Assembly: GCA_002104905.1 (NCBI GenBank) | Contig: MCFE01000730.1 | Coordinates: forward strand, 1-41,656 | Source: Basidiobolus meristosporus CBS 931.73 | Lineage: Eukaryota > Basidiobolomycota > Basidiobolomycetes > Basidiobolales > Basidiobolaceae | DNA length: 41,656 nt | Direction of reading: 5' to 3' | Part shown: piece after piece, positions 12,763-25,144 of the stretch | Layout: each line of letters starts with the position of its first letter | How positions within the stretch are numbered: the first letter of the stretch is position 1 | Made by a program: the position numbers and the translations under genes | The notes under the pieces: generated by a model | Databases searched by the model: none | What the model saw: only the letters and a program-made list of their open reading frames with translations | Told to the model about the DNA's origin: nothing

Positions 12763-14564
12763 CGTGGTGGAGGTTTCAAGTTTACAAAGCGTGTGACAAG
12801 TGCGGTAGATGTTCTTAAGCGAATGACACTATATATTGGTCATGGAATCTTGCCAGGACCGTAGGGAAGCACGGGAGGAGGTCGCAACTTTAGTGCAGAA
12901 AGTGGCAACAGTCAAAATACAAAATGGAGAAGGGCAGTTTTTAAAATCTATGAGGCAGTGTATTCACCTGATGAAAATCCTAATCAGCTTTGGTTTTGAG
13001 GCCGATATTGGGACTTTAAGTAGGTGGCTGATTGTAGACACTTGAGATCAAGCTGATTTGAGGACACATATGCCATTGTTTACTAATTTACTTTCTCGTT
13101 ACTTGAATCTTACTGACGATCTAATTGCATAGCATGTATGCACCTTTACATTTAACTTGAAACTCGTCTGGTAGAATCCGAAACACCAATCGGCCGAAGA
13201 AGCAACCATCCATTGGCCTGGTTTTAATGCCGATTTTCTGTGATATCGTGAATATGTAAATATGCCTATTAGTGGTAAATGAAGCCTCAACCACGCAGCT
13301 ACATACAGCTCCAGTAGCTGAACGTTGAGAAACATGCCATATGATCTAGGCCTGCCGCATCTAAATGTGGCATGTGTTCTATAGATCGACATACCTACAA
13401 CCTGACTGTCCTGCTGCTTCAAAAGTATTCCTATTTTTATGTTAACCAAGGCACAGTGATGCAAGTCAATGCGATATTCGCGAGGAGACACTATCCAATT
13501 ACATCATTGTCTCATAGCCTACCTTTCGGCTGTACAATGATGGAATCTCATCAGATGAAATAATGTGTTTCTAAATTAAGAGTAATTGACGGTACAATGA
13601 TGGTGACACTTGGAGTAACTTTCAATCTTCGAGTCAATGGAAGTATGTGTCTGTGTTAGGTGCAAGTTTGGGGTTTTCCGCAATTGTTCTTTTCAGTATC
13701 AACCCCGGATGGTTCTTACCCAAGTGAAATGCTTCCAGTTTCTGTATGATTGACCAGGCTAACGGGCTGGCTTATCCGCTTCAGCGGGCCTGGGCTTGCA
13801 TGTTCCGTTCTCTTCAGCTTCAGGATTGATCTCGCACGTATGTTGCTCTAACATCTATAACAAAACAACTAAAAGTGCTCTATAAATCGGCATGGAAGAT
13901 GAGGTGTACACGCCAAGGGAAAAAAGATGAATTTGAAATTTGTGAAGCATGGGTCAATGGCTGCTTGTTGAGCACATCGATCTTCAATGGATCCGTGCCG
14001 CGCTGGAGAAAGCACTAGAAAAATCGTGGTATCGTCATTGATTGATGATTTTTAATAATAGCGAGTGTACCAAATTCGCCGAGACTCTTTTCTAGGTTGA
14101 CGGTGCTGTCTCATTTGTGGTGGGGATAATGGTTTCAGATCCGGAGGAAAGTAACGACACCATTCTAATATGTTGCATAAAAGAACTTTTGATAAATCAT
14201 CGGATTTACACCAAGCATGCAGCATGGTCCCTGCACAAAGATGACCTGTATACATTGAGTGGGTCTTTCTGCTTGGTCTGACTCATTAGCGTGCTAAAGT
14301 CCGATGATAATAGGCGCCAAATGATATATGTCGATCCAATCTGATTGAGGCTGCTTTGAATCAAATAAAATATTGGAAATTTGCCGTTAACGTATTCAAG
14401 TTTATTGATCTAATCACAAAAGTTTGGACTGCTTCTAGTAAGGATTTAGATGATTCTTTCACGTTTCATCATAGCCCCAAATTCAGTGCAGCCATTTCTT
14501 GGATTCAAGTTGGTTTGACTTTTATTGGGGCCTGAGGGCTGGCGTAATCCAAGGTTGCAACAAC
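12763..14564. other. Intergenic region, kinase/GAPDH promoters
   Basis: About 1.8 kb lies between the divergent kinase and GAPDH starts. The longest ORFs (to 130 codons, 13099-13491 minus) show no family motif and an unlikely composition. I see no RNA gene here. Confidence 0.6.
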
Positions 14565-15640
<1,076 letters not shown>

Positions 15641-15703
15641 ATGTAAATAATCAGTTTGGCATTGCTGGAAAATAAGATGTACATTGCTGATGAAGCTAAG
15701 TGA

Positions 15704-15709
15704 AATAAA
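15704..15709 (+). terminator. Polyadenylation signal of GAPDH
   Basis: AATAAA, 63 bp after the TAA stop. Confidence 0.6.
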
Positions 15710-16798
15710 GTTTCGATCATTAAGCGTAGCTTGGTCTTGTACATTGATCAAATTCAGAATTTCACTCGGAACAGCATGAATTTTCTCCAAAATTCCCGGT
15801 TACATGATTCGACGCCGACTTTTTTGCCAGTCATACATAGCTGGAATATGTAAGCATTAAGGCTAATGGGGAGGGCCTGACGGTCACATGCTTACAGAGA
15901 TTGTGATTTACACTAAGCCACCGAAGCGCCCCAATCCCTGTGATCCCAACCGACTTCAAATAGACAACGTGATATGTACCGTTTCATAGTCATGAAACCA
16001 ATGATTGCAGTAACATCTGATAGCACATCATCTCAATCTGACATCACCCTCAACCGTATAGAATACTTTTCCAGACTCGTGAATAGCGTGAGGGACGCGT
16101 ATGACGTATATGACAGTTGTGCAATTCCGAAAAATAGATGAATGGCTTGAGAAGACACCCCAGGAATCACCCTCACCGACTCGGATATCCAGATAACCAT
16201 CTAGTGGATTCCTATAAACCTACCATCCTCGGAATCGGCGGGGTATTCGAAATGCATCATTATCCAGGCAGGTTTTGAATCCAATCGATTAAATGCAATT
16301 CGATTTATGAAGATTCGGGGCGACGTAGATATGAGGATGGCGCACTCTAGGTTTTTGCTACTCACCACCCTCCTGGTGCCTAATTTATGTACAACTATAT
16401 GGCTGTCGAAAGGTAGGATGAGCGTGTAACTTTGATTCTATGGCGATGCAAGTCCATGCGAGCCACACGCGTTTCTGGCGAAAGCTCATGATTGGTATGG
16501 TATACTTCCTGCTCATGAACAACAGAAAGACCAACTGCTCCTCAAGATCCAAGGGCAGTGTGTAGACCATCCGACAAATGTAGGTGTATTGGAAAGTAAG
16601 GAAATGGAGTTTATTGTAAAACTGTACAGTTATATTTGAATCGATATGTAATATGGACAATATTCAATAGCAAGTTAAGTGCCTATGTAAACGAACGGTA
16701 AAAGCATTATAGTTACACATATCTGGTTAGCCTGTGTTTGATGTCTGTTTAGGGTATTTGCATACTTCCCATGAACCTAGGAGTGCCGGGTGCCACCA
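15710..16798. other. Intergenic region between convergent genes
   Basis: About 1.1 kb is without a supported gene. A TTTATT at 16610-16615 (AATAAA on the minus strand) probably serves the coiled-coil gene that ends at 16799. Confidence 0.55.
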
Positions 16799-18454
16799 CT
16801 ACAATGCGTACCCATTTGGGCCTCGATAAAGAGCAACAACCACAGCAGTGAAGAGAAGGAAGATGAATCGACACCACTTCCAAGTATAGCTTAATGCGCC
16901 TTTGATGGAGTTCGTGATGTAGCCGAACCATCCTACTGACTCCTCCACATTCTCGGTCTCTTCCCCAGAAAGGTCATCATCATCCTGGAGTTCAGCGCCG
17001 TAGTTGGCCTCCTCAGTGTAGCCAGATAGTAATTTACTCTTCTCCTCTTGACTGAATATATCCCGAAGATAGCTGGCGCTGACGCTGTGGCTGTTCGGAG
17101 ATGCTATGGAGTCTAAGCTGGGAGAATTCAAATTACTATCGATCACTGTCGACTCCAGAATCTTGGGGGTTGAGGAGATCAATTCGGAGCTGGGAACCTT
17201 AGTACTGTTGGTGAGTGGCTGTCCGGTAACGTTGCGATACCATTCCGACTCCAGCTCGCTCAACAGTGTGCAGCGTTTGCGCATAGACACCTGGGATGTC
17301 CCAGCAGGGGAGTTAGTGGAGCTTAGAGAGTTGAAGATGGCTGAGTTGAGGTTTGCCTTGGGCGAGGAAAAGTTTGCCTGGAGGTTGAAGGTGCCAGGTA
17401 CCGAGCGTGGAGAGGTTTGGTTGAAAACATTCTGTATCCACGATCGTTGCTCCTCCACTGATTGAGACAGTTCGGCAACATGCATGGATTGGCGCTCGAA
17501 AGCAACTTGAAGCTCGTTGTACTCGTGTTGCACCTCCTCAAGCTCCTCGATTCGCAGGCGAGCCTCTTCCAAACCCTTGAGCACCTCGTTGAGTCGCACT
17601 TCCAGCTCGGATTTCTGGGCATCAATGGAAGAATTTTGCTCCTCGAGGTGGCTGACCTGGTGGATGAGTTGATCAACAAATTGCTCGTCAACTGCCTCAT
17701 TTCGGGCTTCGTTGCGATCCACTTTTTTTCTCTGCAGAATCTCTCTGTTTCTGTCCTCTAGCTGCTCAATCGTCTGAGTGGCCATTTCAAGCTCTGTTCG
17801 AAGACCACGGATGTCGGCTTCCAAACTCCGCACTTTACGCTCATCCTTCTTGCGGAGGGCGGCGTTTTCCTTGATAGCGGCCTCCAGACGGCTTTGCAAC
17901 TCAGCATTGATCATCTCCAGGCCGCTCATATTCTCCTCCTCGAGTCTTGTGCTCTGTCGACGCGACATAGGCCGAATTGGGTGGATGGTGTTGACCGGAG
18001 TGTTCTGCAGTTGATTCTTTTCCACGATTTCCATGTGATCCGAGCCCTCAGGCTCAGCAACAAAAAATCCGTGCTCACTCAGATAATCCATCATCTCCTC
18101 ACATTTGGTCTTCAGGGACTCGTTTTCTTCCAAGACTTTGTTTCGGAGTTTCGCAGCGAAAGTGAGCTCTGTATATTGGTGGCGGTAGGGAACAAATTAA
18201 TGAGGTCTGCTCAGGGAAGTCGGCCTGACCCAGCAAAACATACCTTTGTCTTTCTCGGTGATTATGTTGTAGGCTTCACGGAGCAAGTTCTGCACCTCTG
18301 CTCGGGTGAATCTGCTCAAGGTGGCACGAGCATTCTTGATGGAGGGCGAGTTGGGGTTTGAATTGACATCCAAATGCTCCCCGCAATGAACCGGACGAGA
18401 AACCAGGATATCGGCCGATTGGGCTGGGGTTGGGGGAAGAAGCTGATCAATCAT
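16799..18454 (-). CDS. Coiled-coil, tail-anchored protein with CC1-box-like motif (candidate dynein adaptor)
   Basis: Two exons, 18244-18454 and 16799-18168 (TAG), give 526 aa. Residues about 55-90 include ITEKDKELTFAAKLRNKVL. This resembles the CC1 box of BICD, BICDR, HAP1 and TRAK (consensus AAxxG), which binds dynein light intermediate chain; here the glycine is Arg79. Long heptad-rich segments follow (roughly 72-110 and 130-340), then a Ser/Asn-rich linker and an acidic patch. The last 26 residues contain a hydrophobic helix (FIFLLFTAVVVALY), suggesting a C-terminal membrane anchor facing the cytosol. A membrane-anchored cargo adaptor for dynein is the inference. A generic Golgi or nuclear-envelope tether with no motor role is the alternative. 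I do not recognise a named fungal orthologue. Confidence 0.85.
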
Positions 18455-19189
18455 GTTTGAAAAAGATGACTGGGGTTAAAACAGCGTTGGTTTAAGAAGA
18501 GAAGGTTAGTTAGGTGTGGGTTAGAGCAAGGTTAGACTGGGTTATAACAGTGGCAAGGACAGTTCAGCCGTATATATGGTAGAGGCAGTGGTTGATGGTT
18601 GACGTTAAATCTGGAACCAAAAAAGAAAATTATCTGGTTTAGGGAGAGCGAGAAGAGAGAGGCTGGCGTCAGAGTGAGAATGATATGGCACTAATGATCA
18701 CACGAAACACTTGTCCAACTGCTGGATAAGGCGATGATGGGGCATCCATTGCATGAACTCATTTAAACAAATATACGGCAGAGGTACACACAGGCAGGTG
18801 TGAAAATAAAGTAGCAATTAATGGCAATTAATGAGCAGAGACTCAATTTAGGCCAAGCGCAAGTTTGAATCATGGCAGTATTTGCACATTCACCTATTGT
18901 ATAGTCAATGGCCGATCGGGGACTAAATTCCTTTGTGAATGCAGCGAATAGGCTACGGAGTCGGATGCAGTGAGTCTAATGAGTTCCATGCCGTGAAACG
19001 GAGATGGCAGTGATGTTCGAGGCAATATATCTGCATCCCAATGCGCATTTTTCCCGCTTCCAAGGCTGGATGGGGCGGGTTAGGTTGAACAATCATGAAA
19101 CAATCAACATATTAATAACAAGTACATGACTCCATTGCCATTGTCTGATGATCGATTGATCAGTGTCATGACCAGGCATGGCTTGGGTC
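18455..19189. other. Promoter region of the coiled-coil gene, no gene seen
   Basis: About 730 bp without a supported ORF. A TATATATGG-like stretch near 18575 could serve the minus-strand gene. Confidence 0.4.
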
Positions 19190-19726
19190 ATTTTGGAGAT
19201 GCAGTGGTTATGATGCGGCTGGGCAGAGGAGTGGTTGATGCACCTGCATTCACCACAGCTCCCCGCCTGGCGCTAGTTACACCCTCGCATACGGGCTCAA
19301 TGAAGCCAGAGGCGGACTTTAGCTATTGGTCCGAGCCCTATTGGGTGATATGTCCAGTGAGATCCTTGGGATCAGTGAGCCTCATAGCGGAAACCCACTT
19401 CTGCTGGATAGTGTCATGGGCGGACATCTGGTCCATAAGTGATCGTGCAGGATCACCGCAACTATCACAACGATTAAGCTTCTGCTGCTATTGTGGTGAA
19501 CTGTTCTATGCGATTGGGCCTAAAACCTTAAAGTGGCTCCTGATGGTATGCCTCAGGCTTGCGTCCACTGCAGCGATGCATTGGGCTTGCTGGAAATTCC
19601 CCATCTGCTACTGTTGCAGCTTCGGGCGTCTTTGACGGTGCATCGGGGTCCTATGGTGTGAGCTGTTCGCTTTGTGGCTGAGGCAGAAGGGTTTTGGGGC
19701 AGTTTTATTGCTTTTGGACTATGGTT
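19190..19726 (-). pseudogene. Possible decayed or unresolved minus-strand gene
   Basis: One minus-strand frame reads protein-like over 179 codons but is interrupted six times, always by TAG. The clearest block, 19487-19338, starts just after a possible CAATAG acceptor and ends in TAG. It encodes 49 residues with CDSCGDPARSLMDQMSAHDT, where one CxxC could bind zinc, and uses codons typical of the other genes here. Further coding-like stretches lie upstream in other frames (for example around 19640-19530). I could not build a full gene model. A 169-codon plus-strand ORF (19126-19635) covers the same DNA, is rich in Cys and Trp, and looks like an antisense shadow. Confidence 0.3.
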
Positions 19727-19990
19727 ACGTTATTTGGCGGGGTCATTTGGTTTAGCTTGCGTTAGGCTTTGCATTTGGTGGTGAGTATGTTAAGGATTCT
19801 ATGGAATCTGTCCCGCCACTCCATCTATAAAACATGGATATATGTAGCTTCTAGAGCCTGTTGGTTGTGATTGCGATGGAGCCCCACGCAGTGCGTAGTG
19901 AATCATGATAAGAATGCTAAATCCCTTGGAATTTTGAGTGTGATGGAGGTTGTCCACCATCCTGGGGATAGTCAGGTTGAGCTTTGGGAT

Positions 19991-21080
19991 TTACAAGCTG
20001 GGAGTAATCTCTCCGTAGACCTCGTGCACAAGCTCCATTACTTCCGCTTCAGAGAAACCAGCCAACCTGGCCATATCCTTGCTGGTTCGCAGTAGCTGAG
20101 AGATCATGAGCCTCCACTGTGCTTGCTGCCCCTTTGTGATGTTAAGGTTGCTCAGGCCGAGTGTCAGCATTGTGGCAAGATCTAGACGTGAGGTCATTTC
20201 TAGATCCGGCTCTGTAATGTTACAGGACCTTGAGGATTGTATCGGTGTCTGTGGAGGAGAGTGTTGTGTAAGCGCCTCTTGCTGAACACTGTTCGACACC
20301 AGCACCGGTGAAACGATCAAGGGTGGGGAGAAGGCGGCATGTTCTTGATCAATGCTCTCTCGTGATATAGCAGAGTCAAATGCCGAGACTTGGATGAATT
20401 CCTCTTCTTGCTCCTCTCCAGCATCTTCAGAAATATGCTGCGCCCGAGAGTCATTCCCGTCGTTGCAGCCTCCATTCCAAGGCACTAGATCTGATTCAGC
20501 TCGATCTGCTACCATGTGGATCTCATCGTATGGTGACCAGCAACTGGTTTCTTCGCTCTCGGCCACTGGATAACTTTCGCAATTCTACATCACATCAGTA
20601 CATACAGTACCATACGAGAAACATCAATATGTACGCCCATACCTCAATCAAGCAGTCACACGACTGATCAGCTACGATGGATGCTTTCCAGTCCTCCACG
20701 TCTGTTCTCCAACATATATCGTGATATATCCAACTGTCCTCAAGCTTCAACACAAGTCCAAAATCCCTCCCCTCCGCTCTGCTTCCCTTCTGCACTTCCA
20801 CAAACGCCCTGAAATCATTTGCTCCGTACCTTTTATATCTCACAGGCACCGAAAAGTCCAACTTTCCACCGCTTTGGACCAGATCGTGGTGCTGTATTCC
20901 ATGATTCCACTGGAGGGCTTCCATGAGTTGCTCCTCCGACAACTCCGAGCTCCCCAATAGTTGTACACGTTGAAACACATCGTCGCTAGAGAGCCCTAGG
21001 AGTTCGTTGTAACGGAGTTCGATCAACAGTTCCAAAAAAGAGCCTGCAGCTGTTCGGACGACCTCATCCATTTCGCACAT
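19991..21080 (-). CDS. Hypothetical protein, 343 aa
   Basis: Two exons, 20643-21080 and 19991-20584, are joined over a 58-nt GT-AG intron in phase. I do not recognise the family. Residues 1-60 are helical (EVVRTAAGSFLELLIELRY). Residues about 75-140 form a beta-rich, aromatic segment (SVPVRYKRYGANDF, VLKLEDSWIYHDICWR). An acidic low-complexity linker (about 150-270) leads to a helical C-terminus (SEAEVMELVHEVYGEI). There is no signal peptide or membrane segment. It is divergent from the small gene at 21541, with about 460 bp of shared promoter between them. Confidence 0.7.
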
Positions 21081-21540
21081 TCTGTATTGTCTAACGGTTT
21101 AAGGCTCTGAAAGGAGATGGGCGGCCAAATAAAAGCCTAGAGCAAGTGAATAGGGGATGGAAGTGTACACATCTGATCGTGACTCGTGCTTTCTGGTGCA
21201 TGGTGCCGAAAATGACTGGATTTAATTAGGTTCCCTGTGTCTGATCATTTTGGAGTCTTATCTGAGTATGTAGCTGCTAACTAAAACTCGCCATTTCATC
21301 ATGGTACATTAAATGTGCATGCTCAGAAATTATCCCTGAAACATCTTTCATGGTGGTTAGTCGAATCCAACATCACCCTTGAGGCTTTCAGTATCTTAAA
21401 ATACAAGCTTGATACAGTAGGTACAGCCTTAACTTCCAAACCCGCTTCATTTGCATAGAGGCCTCCTCACAGCACGATCTATATTTACAACTGGGGCCAT
21501 CTCAAAACCAACGAATAGTATACTAGCCAACCTCTCATCA

Positions 21541-22153
21541 ATGGAAAAGAACAACGCCAACCATGATCCAGCCCTTGCTTTCATGCGCAACAAGTTCCAG
21601 CACATGGAGGATATGGGGGAGAATGGGGAATTACGACCTTTCGGTAACTGAGGAGAATCAAGACTACGCAGGACTAGAGTACTAACCACCTTTTCAGGTA
21701 AAAACTCGGATGCCATGTTCGAGAAATTAGACATCATAAGACAACAGCAGATCGCCTTAGCGGTGGATCACATCATGCTGGAGAACGGCAACGATTCGAC
21801 GTATTTCGTTCAAATAACTTTTCTTCTAAACCCCAACGATTCTGAACCGATTTTTCTTCAGAAAACGAACGAACACGACTACTGATACCTCAGAGGGATT
21901 CAACAAAACCACACAACGATTCTTGCAAGGAGCAGAGGAGTTGGAGAGGCTAATGGTGAAGGTACCTGTGTGTTTTTTCTTTCCCCCAAAATCGATTTTA
22001 ACCTTTTGGCTCTACTCGACCCAGTTGGACGACCTGGGGAAGTCCATGTAAGTTTGTTTGATCGCTACCGTATCCGCAGTTCCATTAACACACCTTTCCA
22101 GGGCCGGCTTTCACGAACTCACAACTTCGTTGAACGAGCCCACCCAAAATTAA
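21541..22153 (+). CDS. Small five-exon hypothetical protein, 126 aa
   Basis: Exons 21541-21643, 21698-21800, 21862-21961, 22025-22047 and 22102-22153 (TAA) all join in phase with good GT-AG sites. The fourth exon is only 23 nt. The product is mostly helical: a charged N-terminus, a helix from about 37 (DAMFEKLDIIRQQQIALAVD), a polar Thr-rich linker, and a second amphipathic helix (FLQGAEELERLMVKLDDLGKS). Size and two-helix layout recall small subunits of BLOC-1/BORC-like complexes, but I see no diagnostic motif, so no function is assigned. If the last intron were retained, the protein would end at ATG TAA, 17 codons earlier. Confidence 0.7.
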
Positions 22154-22537
22154 GTGTATTAACTGACAAACCTATAATTCTGAATCACCCCGACCGTGTA
22201 CTGAGCAAGTGCTTGCCAAACGCTCACGGACCTCTAAACCACCCGAAAAATAAACCCATCCTTTCCTTGTCTACCGACACCGCTATTTGTCACCAGCTCT
22301 ATTCTGACCAGAGCAAGCCTATCCATTCCTGCTTGCATTCCAGTCCAATGGACTATTTGCGGAAAAGGACCCCGCTGGAAATCCGGATGCTGGCACAGAC
22401 CATTGAGATTACATGGACATCAAATCAACCGAGAATTTTGGGGGAGCGGGGAGGATTCATTCAAAAGTATGGAAGCATCGACATTGAATCGGAAAATTTC
22501 TTGATTTCATTTTGAATCGTCTGAAGGCTTCACTGTA
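22154..22537. other. Intergenic region
   Basis: About 380 bp. A 181-codon ORF ending here is mostly introns and 3' flank of the preceding gene. No other structure is seen. Confidence 0.5.
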
Positions 22538-23293
22538 ATGACCCGTCTCGCTGCGTTTCGTACCCTATGTGTTGCCCCTCGGCTTAGGGTGGTGGGTACT
22601 TCTTCATACACAAGATATGCTTCCTTGGTGAAAACACGTTTGTACACCGTCGACACAAATGCGAAAGAGGGCCAGGGCGAAAGAGAGTTGGTGTACCAGG
22701 CTGAGGTGGGGGAAGCGGCGAAATATTTAAAACTGATGTCTGTTAGCTCGTTTGCTATTGCTGGTGTGGCCAGTCCGTTCATCGTCATATTCCGAGATAA
22801 CCCCGCGCTGGTGGAAGCCAACGTTAACCTGTCCGTTTTGGGTGCCTGTAAGTGGATGTTTCTTTCAACCAAGGTGATGCTTGTGTCCTAACACGAGGCT
22901 TTTTTGACACCCGTAGCTTTGCTGGCCAGTGGCCTGTCTACTTTCCTGATTCACAAGTTCTTTTCTCCATTCGTGACCAAAATATACCTCCATAAATCAC
23001 ACTCGACCTTTGCCAATGAGGAGTCCGAGCACTTGATCACGCCCTTCACCAAGATTACCCTGGAGACCCTGTCACTTCTAGGTATGCCGAGATACACCAC
23101 CCTGCAGCTTCGTGACCTACTCCCAGGAGACAAAAATCTGGAAACCTGGATTGTGAAAAGCGGGGTGAACACCGGCAAGGGTCCTAAGACGTTTTGGCTA
23201 GAGAGAAGACAGCACAAGGAGGAGGTCAAGAAGATGATCCAGGTTGTCAAGGATTGGCAGAGCTCGCAGGGAACGGGAGGCCGCTCCGTCTAA
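22538..23293 (+). CDS. TMEM70/TMEM186/TMEM223-family mitochondrial membrane protein
   Basis: Two exons, 22538-22847 and 22917-23293, give 228 aa. The N-terminus is Arg-rich with hydroxylated residues and few acids (MTRLAAFRTLCVAPRLRVVG), as in a mitochondrial presequence. Two close membrane helices follow as a hairpin (LMSVSSFAIAGVASPFIVI, then LSVLGASLLASGLSTFLI), and then a matrix-facing domain with THLITPFTK-like residues. This layout is that of the TMEM70 family, inner-membrane factors that help assemble ATP synthase or complex I. Which member it matches is not decided here. A poly(A) signal lies at 23361. Confidence 0.8.
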
Positions 23294-23360
23294 ACATCTT
23301 CACCCTCATTTTGAAGCCCACCTTCTTTACCTATGGCCACCCCTCCATGTTTCTTACCCA

Positions 23361-23366
23361 AATAAA
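23361..23366 (+). terminator. Polyadenylation signal of the TMEM70-family gene
   Basis: AATAAA, 67 bp after the stop codon. Confidence 0.5.
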
Positions 23367-23541
23367 TAGATTTACGCTGGTAATCAAGAAAACACACACC
23401 TGATACTATTGAGTTTAAACATGCGCCAACGTGTCACATGATGTGCTGATGAGTTGAATTCTTTGAGGGCTTGATAAAAGTATTGGGATGGGGAAGCACC
23501 CGCTCTTTCTCTTTCGGAATCTATTGATCAAAGTGAGCAAG

Positions 23542-23641
23542 GTACATATCGCAGTTACTAGCATCCATCAATATTCACGGGTCCCACTCATCCCACTTAT
23601 GTGTGCACGATTATTCACCGGTTACAATTGTTCTGCTGTAG
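23542..23641 (+). other. Possible 5'-UTR intron of RPL32
   Basis: GTACAT at 23542 and a TGCTGTAG acceptor ending at 23641 bracket 100 nt immediately before the ATG (one base of exon, then ATG). Leader introns are common in fungal ribosomal protein genes. No transcript evidence is available here. Confidence 0.4.
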
Positions 23642-23642
23642 A

Positions 23643-24041
23643 ATGGTCTCCTCATCGAATAAAGTAGCTATTGTCAAGAAGCGCACCAAGCCTTTCAAGC
23701 GTCACCAATCTGACCGCTACAAGACTGTCAAAGAGTCATGGAGAAAGCCTAAGGGTATCGATAACCGTGTTCGTCGTAGATTCAAGGGCCAAATCCCTAT
23801 GCCTAAGATCGGTTACGGTTCCAACAGCAAGACCCGCCATTTAATGCCTAATGGTTTCAAGAAGTTCCTTGTTTCCAGCGTCAAGGAGCTAGAGGTGCTG
23901 TTGATGCAAAACCGTACCTATGCTGCCGAGATTGCCCACAATGTCAGCTCCAAGAACCGCGTCGCCATTGTCGAACGTGCCCAACAATTGAACGTTAAGG
24001 TCACCAACGCCAACGCTCGTCTTCGTACCCAAGAAAACTAG
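23643..24041 (+). CDS. RPL32: 60S ribosomal protein eL32
   Basis: Component of the large cytosolic ribosomal subunit. The 132-aa protein matches the family from end to end: [15 protein letters not shown], then [37 protein letters not shown] and [14 protein letters not shown]. The start is set at MVSSSNK because it directly follows a probable splice acceptor; the longer open frame upstream has no ATG in frame. It ends in TAG at the usual family length, which shows that TAG is a genuine stop in this genome. It is convergent with the uS9 gene. Confidence 0.97.
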   Translation: MVSSSNKVAIVKKRTKPFKRHQSDRYKTVKESWRKPKGIDNRVRRRFKGQIPMPKIGYGSNSKTRHLMPNGFKKFLVSSVKELEVLLMQNRTYAAEIAHNVSSKNRVAIVERAQQLNVKVTNANARLRTQEN

Positions 24042-24100
24042 ATCCAACATAGTGTATGGATAATGAGATTGCATTTTCGTTTCCAGCATCTTTGCCACTC

Positions 24101-24106
24101 AATAAA
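24101..24106 (+). terminator. Polyadenylation signal of RPL32
   Basis: AATAAA, 59 bp after the stop. The rest of the roughly 535-bp gap to the uS9 stop holds no gene I can support. Confidence 0.5.
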
Positions 24107-24576
24107 CTCATCTAATTTCGATGTCATCATACTACTACCACTAAAGGCGGTTCGACCAAGCAGTCTCGTTGGAGATACTGAATCCCTATGTGGGAGGAAC
24201 ACGTCCCAGGGAAGAACCCTCGAGGGTACATTCCGCCCGCACCTTGGACCCGGTTTGACTTGGCGATAGTAAATCAATGCAGAGTGGATGGATGGAATGC
24301 AGTTCTACGAAAGATTGATTGCCCCACGCTGATGCAACAGCCCATTTCCCCGACCCTGCGCCATTGGGAGCAATAAAGCAGTCAGTAAATACACACGATA
24401 CTGTATCACTATGCACTCTGTCCACAAACGGGCCAGGATCAATCTACCTGCCGCCCAGTCAATTGAACAAGTGGCCGTACTGTCACATTAACCAGTTTAT
24501 TAGATTGCCGCAAAATCTCCCATTTGCATAAAACAGAGCAGCTATCAATAAATTCCACGAAGGAGGATGACAAAGG

Positions 24577-25065
24577 TTAACGGTAAGATTTTTGGTATCT
24601 GGCACGGGCACCTGGACCTCCGAATTTCTTGGGTTCGCAGCGTCTGGGATCGGCGACAAGAAGGGTTCTGTCGTAGGCGACGAGCTTCTCCTTGATTTCT
24701 TTCTTGGATGCCTCGTCAACGAATTTCTGGTAGAAAGCGACGATAGCCTTGGCGATGGCTTGACGGATGGCATAGATTTGGGAGGTGTGTCCACCACCAC
24801 GAACGCGAACTCTGATGTCAACATCGGCGAATTTGTCTTCACCGAGGATGAGAATGGGCTCGTAGACCTTGAACTTGAGGATCTCAGGCTCAACGAGCTC
24901 GATGGGGGAGCCGTTGATACGGATCATGCCCTTTCCGCGCTTGCAGAAAGCGACAGCAGTGGCAGTTTTCTAGATATGAGGTCAAGACTGGTAAGCTTAG
25001 ATGATCAGGGGACGTTGCAGTTTGCATCAACCAACCTTACGACCGAAAGTTTGGACAGCCTCCAT
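24577..25065 (-). CDS. RPS16: 40S ribosomal protein uS9 (S16)
   Basis: Small-subunit ribosomal protein near the decoding site. Exon 1 (25036-25065) encodes only [10 protein letters not shown]. After a 66-nt intron with a GTTGGT donor, exon 2 (24577-24969) continues [14 protein letters not shown], giving 140 aa in all (yeast 143). [40 protein letters not shown] and the terminal ARYQKSYR are family hallmarks; the C-terminal Arg contacts P-site tRNA. A 245-codon plus-strand ORF covering this gene is its antisense shadow. Confidence 0.97.
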
Positions 25066-25144
25066 GTTTTGAAACTTCAGTGCAAAAAAAAAAAGAAGCT
25101 CATGTTAGACTCGGGTTGTGTTGGTGTATGCTACACGAATGCTG

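Noticed and set aside
13099-13491. 130-codon minus-strand ORF between the kinase and GAPDH genes
   Set aside because: No family motif, no clear splice context, composition not gene-like.
19126-19635. 169-codon plus-strand ORF
   Set aside because: High Cys and Trp, no domain; more likely the antisense of the minus-strand coding-like frame.
19190-19726. TAG reassigned to glutamine in this organism
   Set aside because: eL32, PheRS alpha and the UNC80-like gene all end at TAG at the expected family length.
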